Below are positions 8,818-18,269 of a stretch of 24,917 nucleotides of DNA, piece by piece. Numbering within the stretch: position 1 is the first letter of the stretch; every line of letters begins with the position of its first letter. The stretch spans positions 312,248-337,164 of the forward strand of contig JBNGIO010006285.1 in the NCBI GenBank assembly GCA_049999805.1. Reading direction: 5' to 3'. Source of the stretch: Folioceros fuciformis (Eukaryota; Anthocerotophyta; Anthocerotopsida; Anthocerotales). The position numbers were made by a program, and so were the translations under genes. The notes beneath the pieces were generated by a model. It saw nothing but the letters and a program-made list of their open reading frames with translations. It ran no database searches and had not been told where the DNA came from.

Positions 8818-11334
8818 ATGCAAGAGCGGCAGAGGCCTCTGGCATTAGGAAATCCAGTGTTGCTGGCGCGGAAGTGGATCGTGGCAATTCTTGTTGTTGC
8901 TTGCGTCGCATGCTCACCGGCTGCTGGAGATGGCTGGATCATGGCGGACGCGGTGAACAGGAGCGCAGTGTGCCCGGGGCACTGCTTGACTGTGAACCAG
9001 ACGGCGGCGGGAAGCGGCGGGAGCTACCGAGGCCAGATCGTGGGATTCGCGCCTTGCACTGCTGCGTCTGGACCGGGTGCACAGATATGGAGCTACGATC
9101 CCGGGAGCAAGACCATCTCCGTCCAACAGCCGCAGCTTGGGATTCCGGCCTGCCTGGAGGTGCAGTCGAATGTGCCCGGTTTGTTTTTGGGAGTGTGTGC
9201 CTCCCCCGCGCCGAGGAGGCAGTTGTGGAGGATTGATGACGGAAATGCGTCCATCCTCAGCCTGGCCTTCTTCCCCGAGAAAGCACTTGGGATGAGTGTC
9301 AGGGCGGGCGGATTGTCTTGGCGGGATGCTGCTCTGGTAGGAATCGTCGGGGACGGGAAGAATTACACCACTGTCATGTCGTTGGTGACTCCTGTGCCTG
9401 CGCTGGACGCCGCCAGTGCGCCGTTCCCTGTCCGGGGTAACCTAGTCAGTAACGGCGGATTCGAGAGGTGTAGCTATGACGTGTTGGAAGGTCCCACGGC
9501 CGTTACGCTGTCCACGGAGGACTTCTTTGGTCCTTGCTTCTGGAGTATCGGAGATGGCCGGGTGCAGATCTTCGGGCCTGGGAGGGAGATTGTGGAAGGA
9601 AACCTGGCCCTGGCCCTCGGCGGGGATACTCTTACGGGGAGCGTGTCTCAGGCACTTCACACGGAGCCGCTTTTGAACTACTTGATGAGCTTCTTGATGT
9701 CAGCCAATTCCAGCTGCGGCGATGATGTGAAGAGGATGGAGGTGACGGCGGTGTCTTCCGGGCTTCGTTTCACCTCGACGCAGTCGTTCAATTCTTCTGG
9801 TTTCAGTGACCGTGACATGGGATGGACTCTCAGGCTTCTGCAGTTTACAGCCGCGGATACAGTTACCAATGTCAGCTTCCGTAGCCTGGAGGGGGATGCC
9901 TGCGGGCCATTTATCGATGATGTGAGAGTGCAGCCATTCTTGCTAGGCTTGGCCCCTCCAGCGCCACCACCTCTGAGTCAGGCGGTTTGCAATTGTGCAT
10001 TTTGGGGCGGAGGTGAGTTTGATGCAAAGTTTTCTGTGCACAGACTGTAGACTGCAAAGGGTAGGATTAGCTTTCCTGCTGGCCCTTGTCCTGGATCTCA
10101 TATCTTCGTGTGCCACAGCGTCAGCCATCATTGCAGCTGCCGTAGCAGCTTTTTGCGCGGGCATTGCTGTCTTCGCCTTCTGGTACGTTGCTTCCAGAGA
10201 ACCGAGGAAACATTCTGGAGGGAATAACAGGGCTAATGTTGAAGGAAACAACCTCTCTGTTAGTACAGCGAATGGGCTCTATCCCAACTCGACACGTCGC
10301 ACGGTTTTTACTTATGATGAAATCAATCTTGCCACTCGTGGTTTCTCTACTGGGCTGGGAGTGGGGACCCGTGCAATTGCGTATCTTGCTACATTGGAGC
10401 CTGAGCACATTAGAGCTGTCGTGAAGAGAGAGTACAAGACGGGGAGGCTCAGCGATCACGAGTTCATGGAGGAGGTGGCCATGCTGTTACGAGTGGAACA
10501 CGGCAGCATCGTCCACTTTTTGGGCTTTTGCAAGGAGCAAGGTAGGTTTCGGAGTAACCCAATTTCGCAACTATGTTCACTGCTCCCAGCACTGGGTGCA
10601 CAGTCTCACATACTTGCTCTGCAGGTGAACATATTCTTGTGTACGAGTACATGGAGGGAGGCAGCTTGCACGACCGTCTGCATTCAGATTCCAATCCTGC
10701 CCTCGAATGGACCGACAGAACCAAGATAGCTCTGGATGTCGCTGCAGGGCTGGAATATCTCCATCACGAGGCTTCTCCAAGCATTCTACATGGCAATCTC
10801 AGCTCACGTAATGTGCTTCTCACAGCCCGCCTCCACGCTAAGCTCATGGACTTCGGGTCATCAAGGTCTGTACAGAGAACCGACCAGCGGACTCCTAACC
10901 ACAGACTCGCACCTATTGCTGACTACGTGGATCCCGTCGTGTTAAGGAATGAAGCCACCTACAATAAGAAATCAGATGTATATGGTTTTGGGGTTCTGCT
11001 TCTCGAGCTTTTGACAGGGTTGCCAGCAGCCAACGTGGTGCTTGAGGCAAGAGAACGCCCGCGCTTCAAAGACAAAATGCAGGAGCTTTTGGAGCCCAGG
11101 TTGGACGGCCGCAGTTCCCCCCGAGAGGTGGAGATGCTCATCGAAGTGGCGCAAAAGTGCATGCATCAGACCGAGGAAGACAGGCCATCTATGCAACAAG
11201 TGTGCAAGCTGCTGGAGGACTCCGCGGCTGCACCTTCTGGCGAGATCCAACGGGCACCAACAGACGCCGGGACTGGCGCAATACAGCTTGATTCTCTTTC
11301 CTGGAATGCCCTAATGCCGTACCCAACAGGCTAG
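8818..11334 (+). CDS. Receptor-like pseudokinase with ricin-B-like and DUF642-like ectodomain, three exons
   Basis: Exons 8818-10012, 10119-10541 and 10625-11334 (donors gtgagt and gtaggt; acceptors ccacag and ctgcag) join to 775 residues. Residues 18-37 look like a signal peptide. Residues about 45-165 resemble a ricin-B lectin fold, with QxW-type motifs QIW (89-91) and QLW (135-137). Residues 209-371 resemble DUF642, from NLVSNGGFE to ACGPFIDDV. A Pro-rich linker and one membrane span (about 399-422) follow. The cytosolic kinase starts near FTYDEINLATRGF. The ATP lysine (K501) and DFG (D615) remain, but the HRD motif reads HGN (595-597), so the catalytic Asp is Asn. The glycine loop is also unusual (GLGVGTRAIAY). 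It is therefore probably a pseudokinase signalling through partners. Role inferred: cell-surface sensing of glycans or wall material. The last 30 residues are unconserved. Confidence 0.88.
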
Positions 11335-11767
11335 CTAACCTTCCCCCAACATTAGGTCGCCTAAGTTATCAACCCTCTTTCCGTTCACCAGGTGACAAAG
11401 CGAGTAGCACGTAGCCCATGAGGTAACAGCCCCTCCCCGACATGAGAGCCTGAAGTCGGGAAAATCCTGCCCAGAAGCGTCCAGACCGCGACCGGAAGGA
11501 AGGAAGCAAGCAAGGCAGCGGAAGCACGAGCTGTAGCTATTTTAGGCGAAGCAGGAAACCGCCATTGGACCATTCATGCCCCGGGTAAAGCTTTGTTACT
11601 TTTTGCGTCTTGCCGAGTATTTGGCCATTGCCATTTGTGACTTCCGAGGTTGTTTCCATTTCTAAGTTTCTCATTTCACACTTAATACCGTATGCAGGTT
11701 ACATATACATATATATATATGTGCACAGAATGATTCACCCACACCGTTAGGGTTAGAAGCTGGTAGT
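11335..11767. other. Intergenic region and MPP10 5' UTR, with TA microsatellite
   Basis: The 433 bp between the receptor stop and the MPP10 start hold a short TA microsatellite (about 11703-11722) and a telo-box-like gttagggttag at 11746-11756, 12-22 bp before the MPP10 ATG. Nothing coding is recognised. Confidence 0.6.
11746..11756 (+). promoter_or_regulatory. Telo-box-like repeat just upstream of MPP10
   Basis: The plus strand reads GTTAGGGTTAG, two overlapping telomere-type units, immediately before the start codon. In plants such elements are enriched at the 5' ends of ribosome-biogenesis genes; a regulatory role here is inferred from position and gene class. Confidence 0.45.
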
Positions 11768-13483
11768 ATGGAGGTCGTTCGGCGGGTGAGCGAGACGGAC
11801 GTGGTGGACTGGGTGGCTGCGTCGACACATCCTCAGCTGGCCAAAGACGCTGCGCAGCACACCTTCTCTTCGATAGTCTCCAGAGTTGCAGCCTCCAAAG
11901 TTACAGCCTCTAGAGTTCCATCCTCCGCTGGTTCCCAGTCGTATACCCAGTCCCAGTTGTATACCCAGGGCTTCGACTTCGAGCAAATTTGGCAGCAGAT
12001 CGATGTCCAGGAGACGTCCCTGAGGCGGAACTTCAGTCGGTGGCAAAAGCGCCTGGACTCTGCTAACTCTGATATTATCATCCCCATCCCGGACGCCAAT
12101 GGCTTCCAGCAGGAGCGGGATCAGCTGGAGGAGACCCCGCTGTCCGAGGTGGAGCCGCAGCAGCAGTCGAGGAGGAAGGCGAAGCCAAGGAAGCAGCAGG
12201 ATGGACAGTTGCCTCCCTCACACGATGACGATGGCGATGGCGGGGAGGACGCTCCGCAGGGCCCTACGAGAGCTATTGAAGACTCGTTTCTCAATTTGAG
12301 CGAGATGGAGAAGTTTCTGGACCAGGCAGATATGGAGGATGAAGGCCCGGGCCGTCTGCCGGATTCCGCTGACGATGCGTTCGATTTTACTGAGGAGTTG
12401 GAGTACCTGGATGACGAACAACAGCCGCGGTACGAGGATTTTTTTGGCGGTCGAAGGGGCTTGTCCAGGAAGAAAGCTGAGGCTGCAAGATCTTCTGAGG
12501 GCGTGGAGGATGTTGAGGATGCGGCGGGCGAGACGGATGAAGACGAGGACGAGGAGGGGTTACAGCACTTGGATGGATCGGAAGATGGGGATGGTGAGTT
12601 GGAGGAGGAGGAGGGTGCGCCTGCGAGGAATTCCCTTTCAGCGCATGAGAAGCGGATGGCAAAGATGCAGGAGCAAATCGAGCAGCTGGAGCAGGCCAAC
12701 TTGGGGGACAAGCATTGGACTTTGAAAGGGGAGGTAAGCGCCTCCACGAGGCCTTATCGCAGTTTGGAGATGGACGATGACGGGATTCCACTCGTAGACT
12801 TGGATTTTGACCGAAGGGCAAGGCCGCCTCCTGTGGTTACAGAAGAAGGCAACAAGTCCATCGAAGACATTATTCGTTCTCGTGTTATCGCTGGCCAGTT
12901 TGACGATGTCGAGCGGAAAGCTCCACTGGCACCTGTGGCATCAAAGGTGGTGATTGAGCTGGACGAGGAGAAGAGTAAGAAAGGGCTGGGTGACATTTAT
13001 GAGGCAGAATATGTGCAGAAGACCAAAGGCCTGACTGTGGCTTCCAATTCCAGTTTGGAGAAGAAAAAAGAGGAGGCTAGGCTCTCTTTCAAGAGGCTGT
13101 TTGCCAAGCTGGATGCTTTGTCCCATTTTCATTTTGTTCCGAAGCCTGCTGTACCGGACCTGGCCGTTAAGGCTGATGTTCCTGCTCTTGCCATGGAGGA
13201 GGTGGCACCAGTAGCTGTAGCAGATGCATCCATGCTGGCACCCGAAGAGATATTTGCCGGTAAAGGAGCAGTCAAGGCTGAAGCCGAGTTCACGCATGAG
13301 GACCGGCAACGAAGACGGGCTACCAAGAAGCGGCAGCGCAGGTTGGCCAGGAAGGCAGCTCAGCCCTTAAAGAATCAAACAGCTTCAGCAGGGCCATTGA
13401 CGAGACCCAAAGCTTCTGCTGCATCTGGCAATTTTGGCAAGTCCTCGAAGGTATTTGCTGGCCTTCAGCAAATGAAAGGTTAA
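11768..13483 (+). CDS. MPP10: U3 small nucleolar ribonucleoprotein MPP10, intronless
   Basis: Component of the SSU processome; with IMP3 and IMP4 it anchors the U3 snoRNP for early pre-18S rRNA cleavages in the nucleolus. The 571-residue frame opens at ATG 11768, close to the usual plant length. The N-terminal part has FEQIWQQIDVQ. The middle (about 145-295) is highly acidic, with EDSFLNLSEMEKFLDQA, typical of the family. The conserved C-terminal blocks are HWTLKGEVSASTRPYRSLE, DLDFDRRARPPPVVTEE, SIEDIIRSRV, EKSKKGLGDIYEAEYVQ, KLDALSHFHFVPKPAVPD and ALAMEEVAPVAVADASMLAP followed by EEIF. A basic tail (HEDRQRRRATKKRQRRLARK) probably serves nucleolar localisation. No intron or damage is seen. 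A telo-box-like motif precedes the start codon. Confidence 0.96.
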   Translation: MEVVRRVSETDVVDWVAASTHPQLAKDAAQHTFSSIVSRVAASKVTASRVPSSAGSQSYTQSQLYTQGFDFEQIWQQIDVQETSLRRNFSRWQKRLDSANSDIIIPIPDANGFQQERDQLEETPLSEVEPQQQSRRKAKPRKQQDGQLPPSHDDDGDGGEDAPQGPTRAIEDSFLNLSEMEKFLDQADMEDEGPGRLPDSADDAFDFTEELEYLDDEQQPRYEDFFGGRRGLSRKKAEAARSSEGVEDVEDAAGETDEDEDEEGLQHLDGSEDGDGELEEEEGAPARNSLSAHEKRMAKMQEQIEQLEQANLGDKHWTLKGEVSASTRPYRSLEMDDDGIPLVDLDFDRRARPPPVVTEEGNKSIEDIIRSRVIAGQFDDVERKAPLAPVASKVVIELDEEKSKKGLGDIYEAEYVQKTKGLTVASNSSLEKKKEEARLSFKRLFAKLDALSHFHFVPKPAVPDLAVKADVPALAMEEVAPVAVADASMLAPEEIFAGKGAVKAEAEFTHEDRQRRRATKKRQRRLARKAAQPLKNQTASAGPLTRPKASAASGNFGKSSKVFAGLQQMKG

Positions 13484-14763
13484 GCGAGCATTTGAGATAT
13501 TCTCTAAAGATTTGGCCAAAATGGAGCAAGCTGCTCGGTGGGTCAATCAAAAAGGCTTCGGGGTTATTTATGCTCGAATCAGTCCGTGGAGCTCCTCTGC
13601 CTCACGGATGGAAAGTAGTTGTGGCGTCTGAGTACTCGCCCACCTGAAAGGGAGCACTCAGACCATGTGCATGCTCGCCGAAATGGCATGGGCCTAACTC
13701 GACCTTGGGCGTTTTTCTTCATGGGCCTAACTCGACCGTGGGCTTTTTTTTTTTTCCTGGGTCTCTCTTTCAAAATGATCTGTCTCGGTCACAGTGAGGA
13801 TACACATTGAAACCGGGGCCCAGGTCAGGAAGCTTTTGCTTTGGCTGCGACTACACCATAGTGGCCTTTGGATTCTGCCCCAAGCGGGCTACGCTGGCAA
13901 AAATGTCTTCCGGCCGAAACACTAGGAGCAGTGTTTGGAGGAGCCATTGTTCGTGGGTCTGGACCACACTGCTGCAGCTACACACCTCGTACAGTTTTGT
14001 GTCTCCTTTATGACCACAGGTACAATTACGGATTCTCTTTTTAACGGGGCTAAATCTTGGGCACTAGAGCTTCATCGTAATCCTCGCCTGTTCAACTTGC
14101 GGGACATCGAATCTGAGGTACAGATTGCAACATTTATGTTTTGCCGTAATCCTAAGGAAAGCCCGGACGCACTCCGGAACTGACGGGGACTCTTGGATGT
14201 GGGGTCTTGTTTTACACGGAAAAGCAATTTGAACAAAGAGTTTTAAGTGTCCCTACGTCAATTGAATTAAAGCCACGTATGGTGTCATGTGTCAGTCTTG
14301 CTGCTTGCAACGTTCGTCTCTCGAAACGAGAAGAACATCGCAATGCGGAATTGTCGGTGAGTCCGGACATCTTCTTTTATTTGGTCGATTACTAATAGAT
14401 TCACTCAAAGGGAAGGAAAAACGTGCCTTATGGCGTCCTCAAGCAGCCTGACCGCGTAGTCTCCAAAGAGCCAGGAACTGGAATCCCACACAGGAAGGAA
14501 GGACGTAAGCCGCCTCGTCGCCTGTCGATAAGGAAGACTTTGTCATGATAAGTACTGTATTGGGAAAATTATGTGTTTTTGTCTTATATTTAAGATTCCA
14601 TTTGTTCTCAGAGCGATACAAATTCTCGTTGGATTCAAATCCTTTGGGTTGGGTTGAATTGGTTTGGGGCTCATCGGAGCCAGTCCGCATGGGGTGGTGA
14701 TGCACAGTCCATTGTCGGAATCATCTTCCGCAGCTTCCGACTTCCGAGAGTGGTCCCTGAACG
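13484..14763. other. Gene-free region between MPP10 and the PPR gene
   Basis: About 1.3 kb. It contains a 33-bp tandem duplication (separate entry), a T13-like run near 13744, and an 82-codon frame at 13935-14183 that I do not recognise and whose first in-frame context gives no start or promoter evidence. The last 200 bp are probably the PPR gene 5' UTR; sequence resembling its final 30 bp recurs before the relic at 19549. Confidence 0.5.
13687..13752. repeat. 33-bp tandem duplication
   Basis: Two adjacent copies, 13687-13719 and 13720-13752, begin catgggcctaactcgacc and end in a tgggc plus T-rich segment. They differ at few positions, so the duplication is fairly recent. Confidence 0.85.
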
Positions 14764-17700
14764 ATGGCCACGGTATGGCAACCGGACCCGTTGTGGACCC
14801 AACAAAATGGGGTGTTTATGGGAATGATACGAGGAGCTCCCGCGCAATTCATCTTCGGGAGTAAATCACTGCCAAACAAAGCCTCCAGCTGCAGCAGTGT
14901 AAGGAGCTCAGCACTTCCACTTGCGAGAAATTGTGCGGGTGGAGACGGTTTTCCCAACGATGACGTTTGCCAGGAGCAGGAGAACTTGTGGCAACAATTC
15001 TTTCTCGACCCTACTATGTGGTGGGACAACAGACGAGACAAGAAGAGCTTGAGGTCGCCTGACTTCCGGCGCAAGCGATCCGGCGAGGTCCTGTGGTTAA
15101 ACAACATGTTTAAGCCAGCCTGGGTTGATGAGCAGCTCGTTTCCTTGGATATGCAGATGGGTCGTGCTGCCTCTCCTCCCAACGCGAGCAATTGGGATAA
15201 TCCTGAATCTGGGAGGCGTGTGGAATCGGAAATGGGCTCCAGCTGCAGGAATGCAAGGAGCCCAACACTTCCAATTCCGGGGAACTGGGTGAGTGGGGAC
15301 GGGATTTCCAACGATGGCCGCCGCCAGGAGCAGGGGCTCCTGTTGCAACAATTTTTTCAGGATTCTAGCATGTTGTTCGACAACAGGCGAGATAAAACGA
15401 GATCCCAGTTGCCGGAATTCCGGCGTAAGAGGTCCGGGGAGGTCCTGTGGTTAAACAGCATGTACAAGCGAACTTGGGTTGATGAGGAGCTCGATTCCTT
15501 GGATATGCGGATGGGTCATGGTTCCTCTCCTTCCAAGTCGAGCTCTGTGGATAAGCCTGAACCGGGAAGTCGTGCAAGATCAGAAATGGGTGTCATAACA
15601 GCTGCAACCGTGAGCATGCTATGTGAGCAGGGGAAGCTTTCTGAGGCCGTTGGAGCCCTGGAGTCTCTGGCGCAGGCAGACTCTGCTATTTCCCAGTCTC
15701 TGTTTTACACTGTGCTCAAGCTTTGCACAGCTAAGAAGGATTTGGTTGTGGGGCGACGAGTTCATGACCTCACTGTCAAAAGTGGGTATGAGTCTAGTGC
15801 ATACTTGGGAAACCACATCTTGCGCATGTATGCATTTGGAGGTAGGCTGCAGGAGGCCATGGATGTGTTCACCAGGGTCGGCAAACCAAATATCTTCATG
15901 TGGGTTTCCATAATCTCGGCACATGCTAAGCACGGGAAACCTAAGGAGGCCATACAACTCTACCATGAGATGCGCAGGTCTGGAGTGAAGGCGAATGGCC
16001 ACGTCTTTGTAGCTGCCCTCCAGGCTTGTGCAATTGCTGCTGACTTGGAATCCGGCAGAAAAGTGCACTGTGATGTGTTGCACAGTGGCACTTCTACTGA
16101 CTTGTTTGTTGGCAATTCTCTGGTGGACATGTATGCAAAATGTGGTGAACTGAAAGATGCATTCCAGGTTTTTGAAAGCATGGCCGAAAAGGACGTGGTA
16201 ACATGGACGGCGCTGATATCTGGGTACGTAAAGTGTGGTGAACTGAAAGATGCACGCCAGGTTTTTGACAGTATGAGCACGAAGAATGTAGTGACATGGA
16301 CTACGCTGATAGGTGGGTATGCCGAGCAAGGGCTCGGACATGAATCGCTTGTCCTGTATGGACAAATGGAGCAGGAGGGCCTTATTTTGGCGGACTCTGT
16401 CACCTTTGCTTGCCTTCTGAAGGCCTGCGCAAGCACTGGTGCCTTACACAAGGGCAGGCAGCTGCACTCACAGATTGTTGAGCGAGGACTTTTGGATAAT
16501 GTTCTGTTGGGCAACTGCCTCGTGGACATGTATGCGAAATGTGGAGAACTGGAAGATGCACGCCAGGTTTTTGATAGTTTAGCAACAAAGGATGTGGTCA
16601 CATGGAATGCCCTGATAGCTGGGTATGCGCAGCAAGGACTTGGCCAAGAGGCACTAGTTGTGTATGGGGAAATGGAGCAGGATGGCCTGATTTTCGCAAA
16701 CCATGTTACTTTTGCTTGCCTTCTGAAGGCCTGTGCAAGCAGTGGCGCTTTACAAAAGGGCAGGCAGCTGCACTTAAAGATAGTTGAAAGAGGACTACTG
16801 GATAATGTGTTGGTGGGGACCTGCCTAGTGGACATGTATGCAAAGTGTGGTGAACTGAAATGTGCACGCCGGGTTTTTGACAGCATGAACACGAAGAATG
16901 TAGTCACATGGAATGCCTTAATATCTGGATATGGTACTTCTGATGATGGTCAGGGAGCAATAGCTTGTTTTGAGGAGATGTGTGTTGCCGGTATTCAGCC
17001 TGATGGTGCTACTTTTACTTGCCTTTTAGTAGCGTGCAGTCATGAGGGACTAGTCCATGAGGGTCGCAAGTACTTTGATTCCATGGCTGAAAACCATGGC
17101 ATCAAACCTACTGTCGAGCATTATACCTGCATGATTGATCTTCTTGGGCGTGCAGGCCATTTGGATGAGGCGGAGAAGATGCTATTGTCATGCAAGGGCC
17201 ATAGTTATGTTGTGGGATTGACGTCGTTGTTGAATGCCTGTAGAAGTCATGGGGATATAAAGAGGGCAATGTGGTGTTTCGAAAGCATCGTAAGGCTGGA
17301 TCCCCGGGAGGCGCCCGCCTATGTGCTCATGGCGAATGCCTACGCTGATGCAGGTAGGTGGACTGATGTGGACAGGATTGAAGTACAGAGAAGGGTGGCA
17401 GGAGCTACCAAAAAACCTGCTGTGGCGAGCATTGAGGTGAACAAGCAGGTGCACCGATTTTTGGTGGGAGAAAAGAGAGGGGATATTATGCTCAAGGTGG
17501 ACAGCACGAATGCCCGCGTGAAGCACGAAGGGGGCCACGTACCTCACACAAAGTTAGTGTTGAAGCCACTATGTGAGAAGGAGAAGGAGGATGTGCTTTG
17601 TGGGCATGCTGAGAAGCTAGCGCTGGCGTTTGGTCTTTTGAACAGTCCCAGTGGAACACCTCTGGTGGTTACCAAGAATCTACGCATGTGCAGTGACTGC

Positions 17701-17814
17701 CACAATTCGACGGAGATCATATCAAGGCTTGAACAGAGAGACATTGTTGTAAGGGATGGGTACCGTGTCCATCGATTCACAGCTGGTTCTTGCAGTTGTA
17801 AGGGTCGACCTTGA
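14764..17814 (+). CDS. PPR RNA-editing factor with two N-terminal PDF motifs and a C-terminal DYW:KP domain
   Basis: A 1016-residue intronless protein, predicted organellar. Residues 1-60 may hold a transit peptide. Residues 75-131 and 193-250 are two copies of the PDF motif known from OSB organellar ssDNA-binding proteins: WWDNRRDK, PDFRRK, GEVLWL and WVDEQL in copy 1, with F for the first W and PEF for PDF in copy 2. Residues about 280-815 are a PLS-class PPR array with typical S blocks such as LVDMYAKCGEL and P blocks such as VVTWNALIAGYAQQG. E1 and E2 motifs (about 816-885) follow, then KPAVA (884-888) and the deaminase domain with HAE (948-950) and CSDCH (976-980). It ends CSCKGRP instead of DYW. 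KPAxA plus GRP are hallmarks of the DYW:KP class linked to U-to-C editing. The start ATG lies within gaacgatggcc, conserved in the relic at 19549. Confidence 0.93.
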   Translation: MATVWQPDPLWTQQNGVFMGMIRGAPAQFIFGSKSLPNKASSCSSVRSSALPLARNCAGGDGFPNDDVCQEQENLWQQFFLDPTMWWDNRRDKKSLRSPDFRRKRSGEVLWLNNMFKPAWVDEQLVSLDMQMGRAASPPNASNWDNPESGRRVESEMGSSCRNARSPTLPIPGNWVSGDGISNDGRRQEQGLLLQQFFQDSSMLFDNRRDKTRSQLPEFRRKRSGEVLWLNSMYKRTWVDEELDSLDMRMGHGSSPSKSSSVDKPEPGSRARSEMGVITAATVSMLCEQGKLSEAVGALESLAQADSAISQSLFYTVLKLCTAKKDLVVGRRVHDLTVKSGYESSAYLGNHILRMYAFGGRLQEAMDVFTRVGKPNIFMWVSIISAHAKHGKPKEAIQLYHEMRRSGVKANGHVFVAALQACAIAADLESGRKVHCDVLHSGTSTDLFVGNSLVDMYAKCGELKDAFQVFESMAEKDVVTWTALISGYVKCGELKDARQVFDSMSTKNVVTWTTLIGGYAEQGLGHESLVLYGQMEQEGLILADSVTFACLLKACASTGALHKGRQLHSQIVERGLLDNVLLGNCLVDMYAKCGELEDARQVFDSLATKDVVTWNALIAGYAQQGLGQEALVVYGEMEQDGLIFANHVTFACLLKACASSGALQKGRQLHLKIVERGLLDNVLVGTCLVDMYAKCGELKCARRVFDSMNTKNVVTWNALISGYGTSDDGQGAIACFEEMCVAGIQPDGATFTCLLVACSHEGLVHEGRKYFDSMAENHGIKPTVEHYTCMIDLLGRAGHLDEAEKMLLSCKGHSYVVGLTSLLNACRSHGDIKRAMWCFESIVRLDPREAPAYVLMANAYADAGRWTDVDRIEVQRRVAGATKKPAVASIEVNKQVHRFLVGEKRGDIMLKVDSTNARVKHEGGHVPHTKLVLKPLCEKEKEDVLCGHAEKLALAFGLLNSPSGTPLVVTKNLRMCSDCHNSTEIISRLEQRDIVVRDGYRVHRFTAGSCSCKGRP
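14986..15156 (+). other. PDF motif, copy 1 (residues 75-131)
   Basis: The segment carries the full pattern of the OSB PDF motif: LWQQFF, DPTMWWDNR, PDFRRK, GEVLWL and PAWVDEQL, followed by SLDMQM. In OSB proteins this C-terminal motif contributes to single-stranded nucleic acid binding. Here it is placed before a PPR array. Assignment is by pattern from memory, not by search. Confidence 0.75.
15340..15513 (+). other. PDF motif, copy 2 (residues 193-250)
   Basis: Second copy in the same order, with LQQFF, DSSMLFDNR, PEFRRK, GEVLWL and TWVDEEL. The WW pair has become LF and PDF has become PEF, so this copy may be weaker in nucleic acid binding. The DNA around both copies (including the GNW/NDG spacer) is alike, showing an internal tandem duplication of about 350 bp. 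Confidence 0.75.
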
Positions 17815-18269
17815 GAGCAATGAAGAACTGGCCAAGCTAGTGAATGCGTCAGTTATCCTGGGCAGACCTCGTGGCTGTTGTCCCCATGGTGACTAGGCCA
17901 GGAGACCTCACATGGTGGGTGTGTGTCTATGCTGTGAAGCTCATGACGACAGGATCACCAGCTGGACTGGGATCTGGTGCTCAAGAGGCTGTGCCAGTGA
18001 CCCAGGATCTTGTGGATTTCAGGACGCAGGTGGCATCTCGACTGACCGTGTGTGGCTGGCACTGGCAAATTGTGCAGGATCAGACTCAGACTGTTTCTGG
18101 TCGCTCCCCTACAGATTCCTTTCAGGAGAGCGAGCTGGAGGGAACCAAATAAAACTACGTTCCCTGACCTTGTGACAACTGTGAGGAGATTAAGAGCTTG
18201 GGTTCCTCGGGGATGTCCTGCAGGGAGTACTCACGGCTGCCCAAGTGTTATGCCGGCAGCTCAGACCGT
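17815..18269. other. PPR gene 3' flank, no gene seen
   Basis: About 450 bp after the PPR stop codon. Short frames here show no motif. It may hold the 3' UTR; the far end merges into the degenerate PPR relic that follows. Confidence 0.45.

Noticed and set aside
12121-12747. 208-codon Ser-rich frame on the minus strand across MPP10
   Set aside because: It is the antisense shadow of the acidic Glu/Asp-rich part of MPP10 (GAG/GAC reads as Ser-rich on the other strand).
13935-14183. 82-codon frame with a coding-like feel (TGTITDSLFNGAKSW)
   Set aside because: No family recognised, no splice partners found on either side; could be a remnant exon but the evidence is too thin to call.
15960-16907. 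315-codon minus-strand frame across the PPR array
   Set aside because: It mirrors the repeated PPR motifs of the plus strand; its periodicity comes from that repeat, not from a second gene.
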